The notes: a model not told the origin generated them from the letters alone. A stretch of DNA of 64,000 nucleotides from Talpa occidentalis (GCF_014898055.3 NW_023601104.1:43650210-43714209); one strand, 5' to 3'; shown: positions 33,551-46,560, counted from the stretch's first letter. A program made the numbers and translations.

Positions 33551-34779
33551 AAATGTAATATGGAAAGTGCCATCTTACAGGAGGACTGAGGCATTATAGT
33601 TCAAAACACTTAAGCACTTTGCTCTCTGTACTCAATAGAAGTTCCAACATCAGGGTGGAGACAGAATGGATGACAGTGGACCAAAGCTACACTGCTGTCC
33701 AGTATCAGTAAGTATCAACATTCTCCAGTGGTGAGTGAGGTATCAATATTACATGTTAGGATGGGGGCAGAGGAAAAATGTGAACCCTCTGTGCTACTAG
33801 TAAGACCAGGTCAAAAGAGTTGAAAAATAAATAAACATTCACAAAGGCAGTACAATCACAGATGATCTTTCAAAATGCAGGGCAGGAAAGAGTCGAAAAC
33901 AAAACAAAACAAAAGAAGGACTGTGGAAACTAAAGGAAGAGGTTAGGAGATGAAAAAGCCTTTTAAAAGGTCAGGAACTACTTCACTAACAAAAAGGAAC
34001 TTTAAGCAATTTAAAAGATAGAAGGTTAGATATTTTTATAAGTAGTTTTCAAATGTTGTTTTCCATTAGGGCTTCCTTAAAAAAAGCCTTAAAGGCAATA
34101 GAAGAATTCAATGGACTAGAGGGTGGGCACCTAGATCTTCCATCCTGTGCTTCAATTATTTGCTTTTTGTGTTTGTATTATATTTTCTACTTTATAAGAT
34201 TTTATGATCAGGCAGCAGAAGAGGGTCCAAGGTTTTCTCACTTTTATGCCCTTGCTTTATCTGTGTGTATGTATGTACATGCATGCACATGTAGGTACAT
34301 ACAGATATATAGATATACAGACATATTTACATACATATATTTATATATAAAATCAGAATATGAACTTTCAGTCATAAAGCCCTGTCATTTATCCAGTTCT
34401 CTTCTCCTTGCAGTCATTTTGAGTAACAATCACTGCTGATCACCCTTTCTTAGAGCCACCTGTTATGAGGGGAGTTCTACCTATCTCTCTATGTAAGAAA
34501 GAGCATATCTTGGAACATACATATAGAGTGAAATGCCCTGAAATATACATATCTATATACTACATTTATATTATATTTAATATTTGCCCTTCCTGAAAAC
34601 AGGTTTTTCAGATAGAAAGGTTATTTCTGGTAGTAATCCTAATTACTGGTAAGACCCTAATTTTCATTTTTCTTGGTAGTTAAGGGAGTGGTGAAAATTT
34701 TCTGAAAACTCAGTTGATCTCAGCTTGAAATCATCTTCATGTCAAAATGGCAACCTTAGGGAGACATGCACTGAAACTA
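33551..34779. other. Mostly unique sequence
   Basis: Holds a degenerate TATG/CATA/TATA-rich stretch at 34261-34350. No named repeat. Confidence 0.4.
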
Positions 34780-34860
34780 TTGGAGAGACCTGTTTCAAAC
34801 ATGGCTTTGTTTCAATAAAACTTTACTTACAATATAGACTATGGGCCAGATTTGTTCTTT
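34780..34860 (+). mobile_element. hAT (Charlie-type) DNA transposon fragment
   Basis: AACATGGCTTTGTTTCAATAAAACTTTACTTACAATATAGACTATGGGCCAGATTTG matches a well-known non-autonomous hAT end (..tgttccaataaaactttatttacaaaaacaggcggcgggccagatttgg). The rest of the element is missing. Confidence 0.6.
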
Positions 34861-35339
34861 CGTTTCCCAGCTCCTGTGCCAGTTTCAACCAATTTCTTTT
34901 GACTCCATCTTTAAATAATTCCCTCGCTTACTTTATAACTTGAATGAAATATTTATGAAAAAACATTTTAAGACTAATAATGGCCTTTACATTTTAGTTT
35001 TAAAAATCCAATTTCCTTCCTTTTGTTTTATCTTATGTAGATGGAAATTCTATTGCAGAATTACCTGTATCAACTTTCATATTTGTTTTGAAAGCCTTTA
35101 AATTCAAGAAAATTATTCATCCAAGTTTTTCATAATGCAACCACATAGGGGCAGATCTATCTAAATTTATAATCTATGCAAATGTGTGTCCCTTTGCATA
35201 ATTTCAATGAGTCATTGAACTTGATTTTAAGATGTCAATATCTGAGCTTTCTGATTTTGCTTACACACCTAAATAAGGGTATTTATGGTAGAAATTATAA
35301 GAAATAGCCCTAAATACTGAAGATCTGTGATCCTATTTC
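34861..35339. other. Unassigned sequence
   Basis: AT-rich, nothing recognised. Confidence 0.4.
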
Positions 35340-35640
35340 AAACTATAGAAATGTTGCTAGGAAGCAGCTTCCTGGACAGCAAGCACATTTCCCAGGTTCC
35401 TTGCACCCTGATGGGGCCATGTGACCAGTTCTTACTACTCTGTCAAGTCCAGGTAAGAACACTTAACTAGTAGCTGTGCTTCCTGCATCCTCTCTCTTCA
35501 AATCAGCAGATTGCTTGGACTGATCTTAAAAAACACTTCTACTGTCAAATGGATTTTATTTTATTAAGAAATAAACTTCTCTTGGAGGCAGCCACTGAAA
35601 CTCAAACTTGATTTGGTGGATTGGCTAGTATTACATAAAC
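35340..35640 (+). mobile_element. Probable old LTR or DNA-element remnant
   Basis: CCCAGGTTCCTTGCACCCTGATGGGGCCATGTGACCAGTTCTTAC and, 180 bp on, AAGAAATAAACTTCTCTTGGAGGCAGCCACTGAAACTC follow a common mammalian repeat order (..'gctaggtgtggccatgtgactaagttctggcc' .. 'gaaataaacttctattgtgttaagccactgaaattt'). I am sure of the resemblance but not of the family name. Confidence 0.5.
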
Positions 35641-36959
35641 TTATAAATTATTGAACAATGAAAAAATTTCTGATATTTTTGATGATATAATACTGACATT
35701 TTAGTATTTAAAAATGGTACATTATATTTGAGTTATGAAAATCTTGGAAATGAATGTTATAATCACTAGACTTTGCAAGGAATGTTGTTCTCCCATATAA
35801 TTTATCTCATCAATAATAAATGAAGCCCAGATTTTTGTATAGATAAAAATGTAAGGGAAGTTTTCTAAAAATTAAAATCTGAACAAATGTGCAGAAACTG
35901 AAGACTAAATATATAAATATATTTAAACATATATAAATGAAATTAAACTCATATAATGCAAGTTGTCACTGTTTAATGAATGAGAAATGGCTTAGGTTTT
36001 AAAGCTGACTACATATCTAGAAAAGCCCAGTAAAATATCACTACTTCAGAAGAGATAACACTATGGTGACATAATTGGCAGTGTTTCCAGATCTAGTGAG
36101 TTTGTTATCCTTAAATGGAGGTAACTAGTTATACCTGGATCAGTTTAGCTCTTTTGAATCCCTTTCCTTATGCTGATTTTTCATAAGACCTAGTTTGAAT
36201 ATTTAATCCATATACATAAACATATAAGACATTGTCATCTTTGTTCTGACTGCCTATAATGGCACATTCCATTTCTAAGAAAATTGAACTTGTAATGAAG
36301 AAAAGACTGTGGTTACAATACAAAAAGTTCCAATGAGAAGACTCAGCAAAAGAAGAGGAATATATTTTCCCCTAAATTACATGTTTTTGCCCATGACTAC
36401 CTGGGATGCCAAGTGATGCTGCAAGGGACATTAGCAATTTTCTCATGACTGAGGAATAGTAAGTAGCTTATTTTCTCACCCTCTCCTTGCTTGCAGGCAA
36501 GTTTATGAGTAATTGTATCTCTTAGTCCTGACCAATGGTTACATTTCTATGACTTATATTGTAAGACAGACTCCCATTTTTGTTTAAAACTGAACAAAGA
36601 AATTAATAGACATTGCTTTTGATTTAGGCAGTGGAAAACATTAGAAGGTAAGTAAGCTCATGTTGATTAAATACTAAAGGCCAAGTTAATGGAGACTTCT
36701 TAAGACCATGAATGGAGATACTCCTTTTCTCAAATTATTTCTTAAAGTGATAATAACATTGCTTATTATGCTATTTTAAAGTCACTATTCCATAGATCTG
36801 AACCACACTCCTCATATTACTATTTTTTCTTATTTCAACTTCAAGAATTCTACATGCAGAATGGTGAAATTCAGTTGGTCTTTTATAAAATGATGAAGTC
36901 TAGTCTGAGTGTTAAGAAATATTTCCAACTCTAGAATGGATACTATTATAGTCATGCAG
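35641..36959. other. Mostly unique sequence
   Basis: AT-rich; no named repeat and no coding signal. Confidence 0.4.
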
Positions 36960-37330
36960 ACAATGGAGAGTCACTAGAGGTTTTATAGTTCAGAAATATA
37001 CTTAAAGTAGTATTTTAGGAAAGTTTACTAGAGAACCGATTTGAGTAGGAAAGAATAAAGTTCGAAAGAGTGGTTAAAATGCCATGCATTTAATAAAAGT
37101 AGTGACAGTAGAAATAAAGAGGAGATAAAGAGTTTGTAAGAATCATTTCAAAATTAAATATGAATAAGATTTTATTTTAAAGATGAAAATTTAGGTGTGA
37201 GAACTGTATACCCAACTGGACATATTCAACAGGCACCTGGAAATGCAGGCTTGTTAAGGATATCACACCTGAACATGCAAATGTGGAAGGCACCTGATAA
37301 TGCAATGAATAAGATCATCTTAAAGTTCTC
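36960..37330 (-). mobile_element. Ancient L2 fragment (antisense)
   Basis: AACTGGACATATTCAACAGGCACCTGGAAATGCAGGC follows the reversed L2 ('..ggacatgttaagtttgagatgcctattagacatccaagtgg'). Diverged. Confidence 0.45.
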
Positions 37331-37402
37331 CCCAACCTGACTAAACTTTAGACACGTCTCCTATTCTAAATTCAAGAATTCCTATTCTCGAATTCCCCCT
37401 TT

Positions 37403-37897
37403 TTTAATATTTTATTTTATATAATTTTTACATCATTTTTCATCTTTGCACAATGTATGCATTTTCATTTTGGTCATATTCCCCATACAATTGCACACCC
37501 CCTATTTTGACTCTAGTCCTTCCTCTCCCCGCCATCTCCCCACCCCCAGTGTGTCTCTGTTTTATAGTTGCTTGTTGATTTTGATTTTTACTTTGTATTG
37601 ATTTGTCTTTTTCCTGGTCTCTTATTTAAGTTTTCTAAGTCCCTGCTTTGAGTGTGACCATCCGGCATTTTTCTTTTTCTTTCTGACTTATTTTGCTGAG
37701 TATGATCCCTTCTAGCTCCATCCATGTTGCTGCAAACTGCATGTGTTTATCTTTTTTGATTGCTGTGTAATATTCCATTGTGTTTATGTACCACATCTTC
37801 TTGATCCAGTCATCTATTTTGGGGCATTTGGGTTGTTTCCATAGCTTAGCTATTGTAAACAGTGCTGCTATGAACATAGGTGTGCAGGTGCCCTTTG
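37403..37897 (-). mobile_element. 5'-truncated L1 with 13-bp TSD
   Basis: A 0.5-kb antisense copy of the same L1 family as at 16226 and 54141, with the full reversed 3' UTR (ATTCCCCATACAATTGCACACCCCC). TSD GAATTCCCCCTTT at 37390-37402 and GAATTCCCCTTTT at 37898-37910, differing by one C. Confidence 0.94.
37635..37877 (-). pseudogene. L1 ORF2 extreme C-terminus
   Basis: About 80 codons open on the minus strand: [20 protein letters not shown], then IDDWIKKMW and [19 protein letters not shown]. This is the last part of L1 ORF2, downstream of the zinc knuckle. Only a fragment survives because the insertion is 5'-truncated, so it can have no enzymatic function. Confidence 0.92.
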
Positions 37898-37910
37898 GAA
37901 TTCCCCTTTT

Positions 37911-38589
37911 AAGAGCATTTACCTTAGAAAAGTTGCCATTGTAAATTCTTTTTCTGCCCCCTTAAGATGTAAATGTTCTTCCAGTGAGTCTCCTTCTAGT
38001 GTCACAATTCAAGAATGTCTTTCTCAAGGATCTGGGAGACATCCTTTGAAATGGAATCATCTAGAAAAAAGATAGTACATTTATCTCCCAGTGTTATGAG
38101 AGAATATAACAGTAACTTCAGTAAGCCCATTTAGCAAATGCAGATGGCATCAATATTGATCAATCTCCCTCACTACTCTTCCTCTAGAAATTTTCCATAA
38201 GCTCACCCCAGTGGCTTAAAATTCTCTTACCTTTTGCTTCAGCAGAGCTATTTAATATTTCTTACCCACTACATGGTTTCAAATAAAATATCCCTTGTCT
38301 GTCTAATTTATTCAGTGGAATTTTTCTTTGACCACCTATAGGAGCCATGCAGGTATTTGAAATATCCAAGAAAGATAAGGTTGAGGGAACACAACCTTTT
38401 AATTAGCGGACTGGAGAATGCATTAGAGAAGTAGAAAGAAAACCCAGGACAGGTAACAGACTTTAAAGACCAATAGAATAACTATCAAGAAGAGAGTTGT
38501 CAATAGCATCAGTTATGCATTAAGATATGGAAAAGTAAATATTGAAAAACTTGAATAAAAACTTACTGGACAAAATGAGTAGAAGATAA
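37911..38589. other. Unassigned sequence
   Basis: Nothing recognised. Confidence 0.4.
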
Positions 38590-39480
38590 GTGCCAAATAT
38601 TTATTCTATCATCTTTACTGAGTGCACTCTGTGTGCTTTGTAATTTTACAACTTGGCTTTCAAAGGTGAGTAAGACAAGCAAGGTCCTTGCCCTTATTTA
38701 ACTTCATTGAGGTAGAGGAGTTAAAAGAAATATCAGAAATAAGTTAAGAAAGAATAAAGGTTACTTTATCAAGGAATTTGAAGGGAATATTCTAACAGAA
38801 AGTGCCTAAGTAGATATTTTGATTGGATTTGCCTCTCTGAGAAGGAAAATTTGACTATGATTTGACTGACCAGAAGGAGTCAGTCATAAAAAAGCAGACA
38901 AGCTATGGCAAGGATTTCTCTTACAGGAACATGAAGGTAGAATTCAAAGATGCAAAGGCTGGCTACAATGCAATGAACAAGGCAGAGACCTGTAGGAGAT
39001 AAGACTGGCAGAGACCATAAAATTGTAGGCCAGTGTGAGGTGTTTGAATTTTATTTTCAGTGTGATGTGAAGCCACTGGAAGAGTTTAAGGATGAAGGTG
39101 ACATCATCAGGTTTATGTTTTAAAAGGATAACTCTGACAGCTTTATGAAGAATAATTGTTAAAGTTGCCTGGTGGGAAGTAAAGAGACTTTGTGGGACTC
39201 TGCAACCCTCTTAGCTAGAGTCTGTAGTGGCCTGGATCAGGGTTCACGGAGGTTTCAATAAAATAAGAGGCCAGAAGTCAGATTTGTGTGGGAAGAAGTC
39301 CAGATGGGTGAGGTGGGAGCAGGGACAGCAGATATTACCTTTCCATATACTCTCTGAATGTGAGATTTGGAGACCAGAAATGAGGAGCATTAAAAATCTT
39401 CATGTAAAGGAATATTGTGATTTTCTGAAGAGAAGAATGGATATAGAAAAGGTGAATTCTCTTGCAGAAGGAGAGAAGAT
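38590..39480 (-). mobile_element. Long ancient L2 (antisense)
   Basis: One of the clearest L2 copies. The reversed 3' end (AAATATTTATTCTATCATC..GAGTGCACTCTGTGTGC..CAAGGTCCTTGCCCTTATTTAAC) continues through GCCTCTCTGAGAAGGAAAATTTG to GATGTGAAGCCACTGGAAGAGTTTAAGG..GACATCATCAGG..TTTTAAAAGGATAACTCTGACAGC, matching the reversed L2 reading. The 114-aa open frame at 39227-39571 on the other strand is chance. Confidence 0.72.
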
Positions 39481-39974
39481 AACATTCAAAACACAAAAGA
39501 GCAAGAATGAAGAATGCAGTTCATTGAATGGAAATAGTACTTGGGATACTGTAAACCTTTACATAGTTTAATCAATGAACAATCAACACCTTCATTTCTT
39601 TCCTTTCTCCTCTGGAAGAACATACACTATAGTTAAAATAAATAATGATAGAGACATTAAGGATAGCAAACATTAATTCGCACACTAGAGACTCATTCTG
39701 GAACTTGTAGATCAACAAAGTGCATCAGCTGCCACTGGACCCTCTCTGGGTCGCAGAGGAACTGAGCAGAAAAGTTACAATGTGAGAGAACCAAAGTAAA
39801 ACAAAACTAATAAGAAAGCTAGTATTAGTAATAATAACAGTAAAATAACAATAATAGTGAATATTTTCCCATTTTGCTTCTGTTTTTTTAGATAAAGGCC
39901 TAAGAGGCTGCACACGTTACCAGAATCCAGTGAAACTCTGAAAGCACTTCTGAATGTGAAATCCATGCTGAAGG

Positions 39975-40247
39975 CTTCGCTGGTGGTGCAAGGGATTACG
40001 CACAGCACTGAGAAGTTATCCACAGCCTCTGCAGCATGAGTTTGATCCCCTGGCCAGCCAGGGAGCTACTCACATGGTGGAGCAGATCTCTCCTATCTCA
40101 CCCACGGCTCCCCTCAGCAGTGTATTTCAGTCAGTCTGCCTGTTCTGTTCCCCACTCTGTCTCTGGTGAATCTTCTCACCCCTACACCTCTGGCCTGTAC
40201 CCCAGTTCTTGTATGCATAAATAAACAAATCTTAAAAAAAAAAAACA
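39975..40247 (+). mobile_element. tRNA-derived SINE with 17-bp TSD
   Basis: Head CTTCGCTGGTGGTGCAAGGG, body, TATGCATAAATAAACAAATCTTAAAA tail. TSD GAAATCCATGCTGAAGG at 39958-39974 and 40248-40264 is identical, although the final GG could belong to the SINE head. Confidence 0.93.
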
Positions 40248-40504
40248 GAAATCCATGCTGAAGGGTACTCTGGCGCATGGGATTGATTCCTCACCCATGT
40301 GCCCTCAAAGACCATGAATACAGCGGTCAGAGGGGAACTGTCTTGTTCATAATCTATTTTTTAAAACTTATCAAAGTGGAAGAATAGTTGACAGCTGCAA
40401 CAATAGCCACAGCCCACAGAATGGCAACATTTTCCTCGGCATCCCCAAAAAAGACAAGGAAAGTTGAGCCTCGATGGTGTCTATTTTTCCTAGATGTTCC
40501 TTCT

Positions 40505-40781
40505 TTTTTTTTTTTTTTAAGATTTATTTATTTATGCATACAAGAGCTGGGGTACAGGCCAGACAAGTGGGGGGTGAGAGGATTCACCAGAGACACAGTG
40601 GGGAACAGAACAGGCAGACTGACTGAAATACACTGCTGAGGGGAGCAGCAGGAGAGACAGGAGAGGTCTGCTGCGACATATGGGTTTCTCCCTGGCCGGC
40701 CAGGGATCGAACTCGTGCTGCAGAGGCTGCGGATTGCTTCATAGTGCAGTGCTTAACCCCTTGCGCCACCAGGGAGGCCCC
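40505..40781 (-). mobile_element. tRNA-derived SINE with 15-bp TSD
   Basis: T-run and AAGATTTATTTATTTATGCATACAAG to GCGCCACCAGGGAGGCCC. Identical TSD CTAGATGTTCCTTCT at 40490-40504 and 40782-40796. The B box reads GATCGAACTC in reverse. Head subtype with 'ggggttaagcac'. Confidence 0.95.
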
Positions 40782-40796
40782 CTAGATGTTCCTTCT

Positions 40797-41579
40797 GAAG
40801 GAAGTTGATCTCTCACTGCTCTTTCTTGCCATACCCAGGTTACTTTCTGGGAAGCTAGACTGAAAGGTGAAAATATTTGGTGGCATTATATAAAAATACT
40901 CATTTCTGAAATCATGTCATGATAATGATTCCTTATTAGATACACCACTTGTTTCAAGATCACCAAGGAGTGCCAGTTTTCCAGTGGTGGGAATTATCAT
41001 TTACTGCCAAAAAGTAGGGAGATGTTTAAAGGAGCTTGGAGGCTGGTCCAAATACCAAATATCCTTCTCAGTTCTAGGACTGAAGGAATTGTGAGTCTGA
41101 GTAAAGTGACCAATATAGATCCTTCGGAAGGTAATATAAGCAGGAAAAAAATGTTTACAAATACTCCAAGCACAGCCTGCTACTTGTTTCTTGAAGCTCC
41201 CAAGACTTCTGGATGATTATTTTTTTCCCCATAATAAGCATATGAAAGGTGAATTTTCATGGTCTGGGGACTGGTGTGAGTTTCATTCATGGCCTGCTTT
41301 ACTGTACTAGCTTGAAGAGTTGAAAGTGTATATGTCATCTGTAATTGGAACTCCCAGGCAGAAATGACGCCATCAGGGAACTTAAAATATGTGACTATAT
41401 GAATCACCCTGCAGACCAACCATATTGCTATAAAGCAAATAATTTACATTTAAATAACTTATCTGCATTCACCTAATTTAAAAGTAATCTTTATTCTTTC
41501 TCAACTAATCCCCAAACTTATGGACTAGTTTGATCATATTTGTGCAATAAAATTGAAATTTTCAGATATGGTAGGTAAT
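40797..41579. other. Mostly unique sequence
   Basis: No named repeat or coding signal. Confidence 0.4.
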
Positions 41580-42660
41580 CAATTTTAGTCACCTCATCTG
41601 CGTTTCCAATCTCATTACAGATTGCAATTTTCAGTGCAGATTACATGATGACCCATCAGTGGCTTTGTTGTTTCTGAATTACCGATTCCTTGCCGACTGC
41701 CAGATAAGAACAAAGCCTATGCATCAGCCTGACAGCTTGCAAACAGAAAATGGGCTTGTAGGATTGGATTTAAATCCCAGGTGTAGGGGATAATTACCAC
41801 ATCACTCATGCAGTAACTGAAAAATGGTATTTCAACAAGAAAAATTACATTCCTTTTATAGTGCCAACAGAAATCATTATTTGAGGCTTCACACTGATTC
41901 ACTGTATCATTACATGTGCACTGTACTCATTAAATGTAATGTTTGTTGCAACATAAAAAAGTTATTGTTTTAGGTACTTTGGTGGAGCAGGTAGCTTAAA
42001 TTTAAGGTTTGTGGAACCTTGATGGTATAGAGGTCGTTTGGACTCTAATATATACTGCGCGAGAGAAATGACAACCCCGATGCAGAGCTTTCCAACCAGC
42101 TTCTATTACGGGAGGCGGGGATGGATAGTACAAAGAAAATGGAGTATAAATCTTTTGTTTCAAAAACCCCAGCCATTTAACCCTGCAGTCTGTCCAGAGG
42201 AAGAGGACAAATAATGATTCAAATCTCCTCGACAGAGCGCTGCTGCTTAGTGCGTATTTTAGCGTTAGCTTTTAGATCATTGAAGCCCAACATTCACATT
42301 CTAAAGGACGGAAGGACAGAGACCATATTCATTTGAAAAATCATTAAAGGAAACAGCGGCAGACATACTGGAAATGCACTCCTCACCCCTGGCGTTTGGT
42401 CCATCACCCAGAAGGCTGCCACTGTTTCCCAGGGAGCGTGCAAGCCGCACAATAATGAAAGCAACATCGGCAGAGTCATCGGTAGGTGCAGAGGCTACGT
42501 GTCGACTGCTGAGAGCAACAACCCACGCTGTATTAATAGGAGCCCCAGTTTTGTTTATGGCCAACTGGCTTTCTCATTAAGATGATGAGAATAGCGCAAA
42601 AGAGGACAGTGCTCTCAGATTTGCTGCACTCTTGCATGGACTCCAAGAGGACACACTGAC
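41580..42660. promoter_or_regulatory. Candidate conserved non-coding region
   Basis: The best regulatory candidate in the window: a repeat-free kilobase with clustered CpGs (ACTGCGCGAGAG at 42055, GGGAGGCGGGG at 42110, GACAGAGCGCTGCT, GTGCGTATTTTAGCG, CTACGTGTCGACTGC) and homeobox-like cores (GGTAATCAATTTTAG, GATAATTACCACATC). Both strands have only short domain-less frames. It ends at a GA microsatellite. The claim of function is inferred. Confidence 0.35.
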
Positions 42661-42669
42661 AATAGATTA

Positions 42670-42672
<3 letters not shown>

Positions 42673-42716
<44 letters not shown>

Positions 42717-42733
42717 AGAGAGAGACAGAGAGG
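42673..42733. repeat. (GA)n microsatellite
   Basis: About 20 uninterrupted GA units followed by a GGGG interruption and more GA. Purine-rich on the plus strand. Confidence 0.98.
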
Positions 42734-43509
42734 ATAGCAAGGTTGTTAATAAATCGTTGACAAACAGATTGATGGAATCTTAAGTCAGCACCCAGCTTCC
42801 TTGCCTTGAATTTCAAAGATAATATAATGATTTTAACTCTCTTTGCATGCGTGGAGAATTAGACTTCTGTGAAGAGGCTTTAAAGTACAATTATGAAGAG
42901 CTGAAATCTATCTTTCGAATGTTCTACTTCCCTGACCTCTATAGTCTCTTTGTCTTTGCAGTCTCTACAGAGCAGCTGAGGCCTTACCACTGCTGAAACA
43001 GGCTGAGCGTACGGACAGCATGCCACATTTTCTTATTTCTCTCCATGTTCAGTAAGGTATTTGCAGCGTCAGACTTATTTTTTAAGAGCGAGTCCCTGCA
43101 CCCCTATAACCCAAGAGAAAATACACCCAAGAAACTTTAACAGGCTGTGACATACTGCCTGCTCTCAAGAAGTTTATACTGTGGTTGGGAAAGAGAAACA
43201 AGAAAGTCCAAAGATATATGGTAACAACTGGTTATACGTTTTAGGGACTGAATGAGTAACAGAGTCAGGGTGCCCATAGAAGAGGCAGCAGTGCCTGGTA
43301 AAGGAGGAGGCAAGCAGAAAGAGGGGTGATAAGGGAAGGGCTGCCCTTTATTAAACCAATAAGAGGGCTGAGGGAACTCTAAAAGTCAAGTTTCCTCCTG
43401 TGCTAAGGCCAGATAATGTGCTACTCTCCTACAAAGGGTTTTCAAAGACAGCGACTGGCAGTGTTGCTCGTACTTGTCAGGCACTCACTCACATTCATCT
43501 GAACCTTAA
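42734..43509. other. Unassigned sequence
   Basis: No named repeat recognised. Confidence 0.4.
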
Positions 43510-43745
43510 TCATAATAAACATAAACATTTACGTGTACTTTTTATGTAAGGCACAATGCGAAGCACTTAAGATGATGCATCTCGTTTAATTTTCACACCA
43601 GTCTTATGACGTTATTATCACCCTATTTCATATAGGTGAAATTTGAGACAGAGAGAAGTCAAGCACTCTGCCAAATGATGGGACTGGGATTTGAACAAGG
43701 TTGTCTTTCTAAAGATCCTTTTCTCTGAATCACGCCACTACACAG
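43510..43745 (-). mobile_element. MIR SINE, well kept
   Basis: GGCACAATGCGAAGCACTTAAGATGATGCATCTCGTTTAATTTTCACACCAGTCTTATGACG.. TTATCACCC.., GTCAAGCACTCTGCCAAATG.., GGGACTGGGATTTGAACAAGG give the complete reversed MIR order, including core and tRNA-related part. Confidence 0.8.
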
Positions 43746-45804
43746 TTATAAAGACTTCACAGTAGGTAAGAAACCTAAATTTTTTTAAAGTCCTTTTTTG
43801 TTCTTGTGTACAAAGCTAACATTACCTAACCCCAGTCATCTGCCAGCTAAAAACCACCACAGCTACTAAATAAATATGCTTTGTGATGATGGCCATTTTA
43901 AATGGATGACTTGAAGTTCCAATTAAAAGTCATAACCACACGCATCTTAGGTGTGGGTCAAATCGTACATTTTCTTTGAAGAGCACACTCTGAGCTTCAG
44001 CTATGCCACTATTTAAATTCTGTGTTGTTGGTGGCATTTTGTTATATTTCTTGAAATGCAAAGCATAACCCATTCCACCCACTCAGAAACTCAGCAAACT
44101 TAAAGAGATAAGTCCCTTTGCAACAATGCTTTAGAGGAAGTATTTTCTCCCCGAGCTTATCAGGGAGAACAATATGGGTTTGGTTCTGGATCAGGTGGTC
44201 ATATTAGAAAGTGCATTAAAATGCAGGCTGACAAACAAGAGCAAATGCAAAATTACCGTTCTGTTCTGCTCTTGACAGCACTGTGGAGAATGGGATTTCT
44301 CTGTATTCGTGCCACCAGGGCCTTACATGGCATGGTTTAATTGAGGGTCAACATGTGGTTGAACTGGAGATTGTGAGCTGTGTTCAGAAATTAAAACTGA
44401 CCATACATGAATGTCGGTTCCCACCTGCATGGTCATTGCAGTCCACAGGCCAAATTTTCCAAATGAAAATCCCTGCTCCTTCCTAGCACCCAGGCTCTGG
44501 TTACACTTGCTCTGCAGCTCCTAATTTAGTAAGAAACCCAGCAGCCACATTCATCTAAGAATCCCTGTGCAGGGAGACTGATCAAACGCCTCCCCTATGT
44601 GAATAAATTGGCTGCGCCCAGAGTAAGAAAATCTGCTGTGTATTCTTAAAAGGAAAGCGATCAGAGCATGTGTGATTTACAAACTATCCAGTATTTTCAC
44701 TGCAACATGAAAATAAATGGATTAGGTCCCTACTGTAGCTCAGCTCTTTCTCTGGGGGCTAGAGGGGCTGCCCATCTAGCCCTGTGGCGTGCCCTTGTGA
44801 GAGCAGTCAGAAAGCAGCTGCTTACATTACCTGGGAGGACTCCCTTTTTAAAAAGCCTTCCTTGTTCTGAAGAGCTCTGCTGCTTCATTTTGTTTCTCCT
44901 GTACATGTTACATGTCGCCCGTTGGTGCTGCCTCCTGCTGCCTCATTGTTCACTGCTGGGTTGTGCGACATCTCCCTCCTTGGGAAAGGTGCTGTACAAA
45001 TTGCACAGAGGATATCCCGTTGTGTGGGGTTCTGGGCTGGACCACGAAGCTCTCACAGTATTAGCAACTGGCATGCCTCCAGCCTGGGAGGTAGGAGTAG
45101 GAGGGTCCTCACTCCTCATGCTTTGAACAAATGAGTGAAATGCAAGCCCGAAATCACATAGGAAGGGGAAGGCATGCACAGAGCTAAGAGAAAGGCAGGC
45201 ACAGGGGTAAGTAGCACAGAAATCCTATGTGCCTCCCACACTGCAGCTCTTCCTTTGTTAGTGTGGAAAATGGCTTTGTGCTGTTCGTGACATGCAGGAA
45301 GCTTTCTTTGCTTCCCTGTCTCCGATCCCATGGCCAATAAATGCTTCCATGATATATTTTAACTTGTCCCCAGGAAACACTTTTGGGGGAAAAGGGTAAT
45401 GAAGTTTGTCCCCTCTGGGCAAGACCAAATGCAACAATGGGACGGAGAAGGGAACCGCTTTGTGTTTACCCGTGACAAATGTTGGCAGGTGTCATCAAAG
45501 AATTTGTTGTTTTGAGTGTTCAGTGGTCTGCATGTGACTGAACTGTTAGCTCTTTGAAAGTGAAACACAAATCTTGCTATAGTTTTCAGAAATCTGGAGT
45601 CTCCAATAGAGCCATACTGGACATATTCATTGGTTAGCCCAAGATATGATGTTTACATTTTTGTAGCATCTTTAAGCTGAATACTTTGTAAGACTGTATC
45701 TGGAGATGATCTTTGGACAGTGAACTATTTCTGAGCTTTCCCTAACTCTTCTTAAACCCAAAAGCTCAGCAGACTTGCTCTAGGACTAGCTTTTCCACTT
45801 AATT
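43746..45804. other. Mostly unique sequence, GC higher at 44.7-45.1 kb
   Basis: No interspersed repeat recognised over 2 kb. The GC-richer part gives overlapping open frames (44668-45126 plus, 152 aa), but these have no domain and low-quality composition (Leu/Cys-rich), so no gene is called. 43980-44660 has CNE-like texture. Confidence 0.35.
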
Positions 45805-46560
45805 AATATTTATTAATCACCTACTAGCAATAAAACACTATGCTGGGTGCTTAGGGGAAGATGAACAGTGCCTGATTCTGCTTTCAATCATTTTATAATC
45901 TCATAGAGGTTGTGAGCCTTCCAAACTGGCTACAATATCAAACAGAAAGAGGTCTGAATTATAGGCCCTGGAAGACCGAGGTCATTTTTAATGGAAGTGA
46001 CTAGAGGAAGATTCCTATAAGACTTGACTTTGAGTCAAGTTTAGTGAAAGAGTATAATGCTGAGGAGCAGGGATAACGTAAAGAATTATATAGGTAGATG
46101 AAAAAGAAAAGTATACAGCTAGGCCAGAATGAGTAGTGGAGGAGGATTATCAAATGCCAGCTTGAATTTCATTTGATAGGTAATAGGAACGGATACACTG
46201 AAGGCTGTTACTCAGGGGAGTGCCATGGCAAATAATATTTAGGAAGACACATGTGGAACTAGAGGCAGATGGACCAGTGAGGAAGCAAGTGATAGTTCAG
46301 GTAAAAACAAATGGGCTTAAATAAGAGTGGAGCACTGGAGAAGAGAGAGGAGACAAATGTGAGAGGCAGGGAAGGCAAGCAGGCATGGATCTGTACCAGA
46401 ATGGACAGCCAACAGAGTTCTGGGCCTGGATGGTTGGCCATTTCTAACCACACGAGGAGGGTGTGCCAGACAAAGAAGACAGAGAAAGAACAGAAAGAGA
46501 GGATTGAAATCAGCCGTGAGTATACCAAGTGATCAAGAAGAAGAGAGACTTCTTTCCAAA
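45805..46560 (-). mobile_element. Long ancient L2 (antisense)
   Basis: TTAATATTTATTAATCACCTACTAGCAATAAAACACTATGCTGGGTGC is the reversed L2 terminus. The tract continues through CAAATGCCAGCTTGAATTTCATTTGATAGG and GTTACTCAGGGGAGTGCCATGGC to GGAAGCAAGTGATAGTTCAGG, in L2 order. Confidence 0.68.

Noticed and set aside
34261..34350. TATG/CATA-rich stretch as a structured element
   Set aside because: Degenerate simple repeat; no stable unit or hairpin of note.
39227..39571. 114-aa frame as a gene
   Set aside because: It lies antisense within an ancient L2 and shows no protein family.
44668..45126. 152-aa frame in GC-richer DNA as a possible exon
   Set aside because: Leu/Cys-rich, no domain, overlaps other open frames on both strands; GC content alone explains it.
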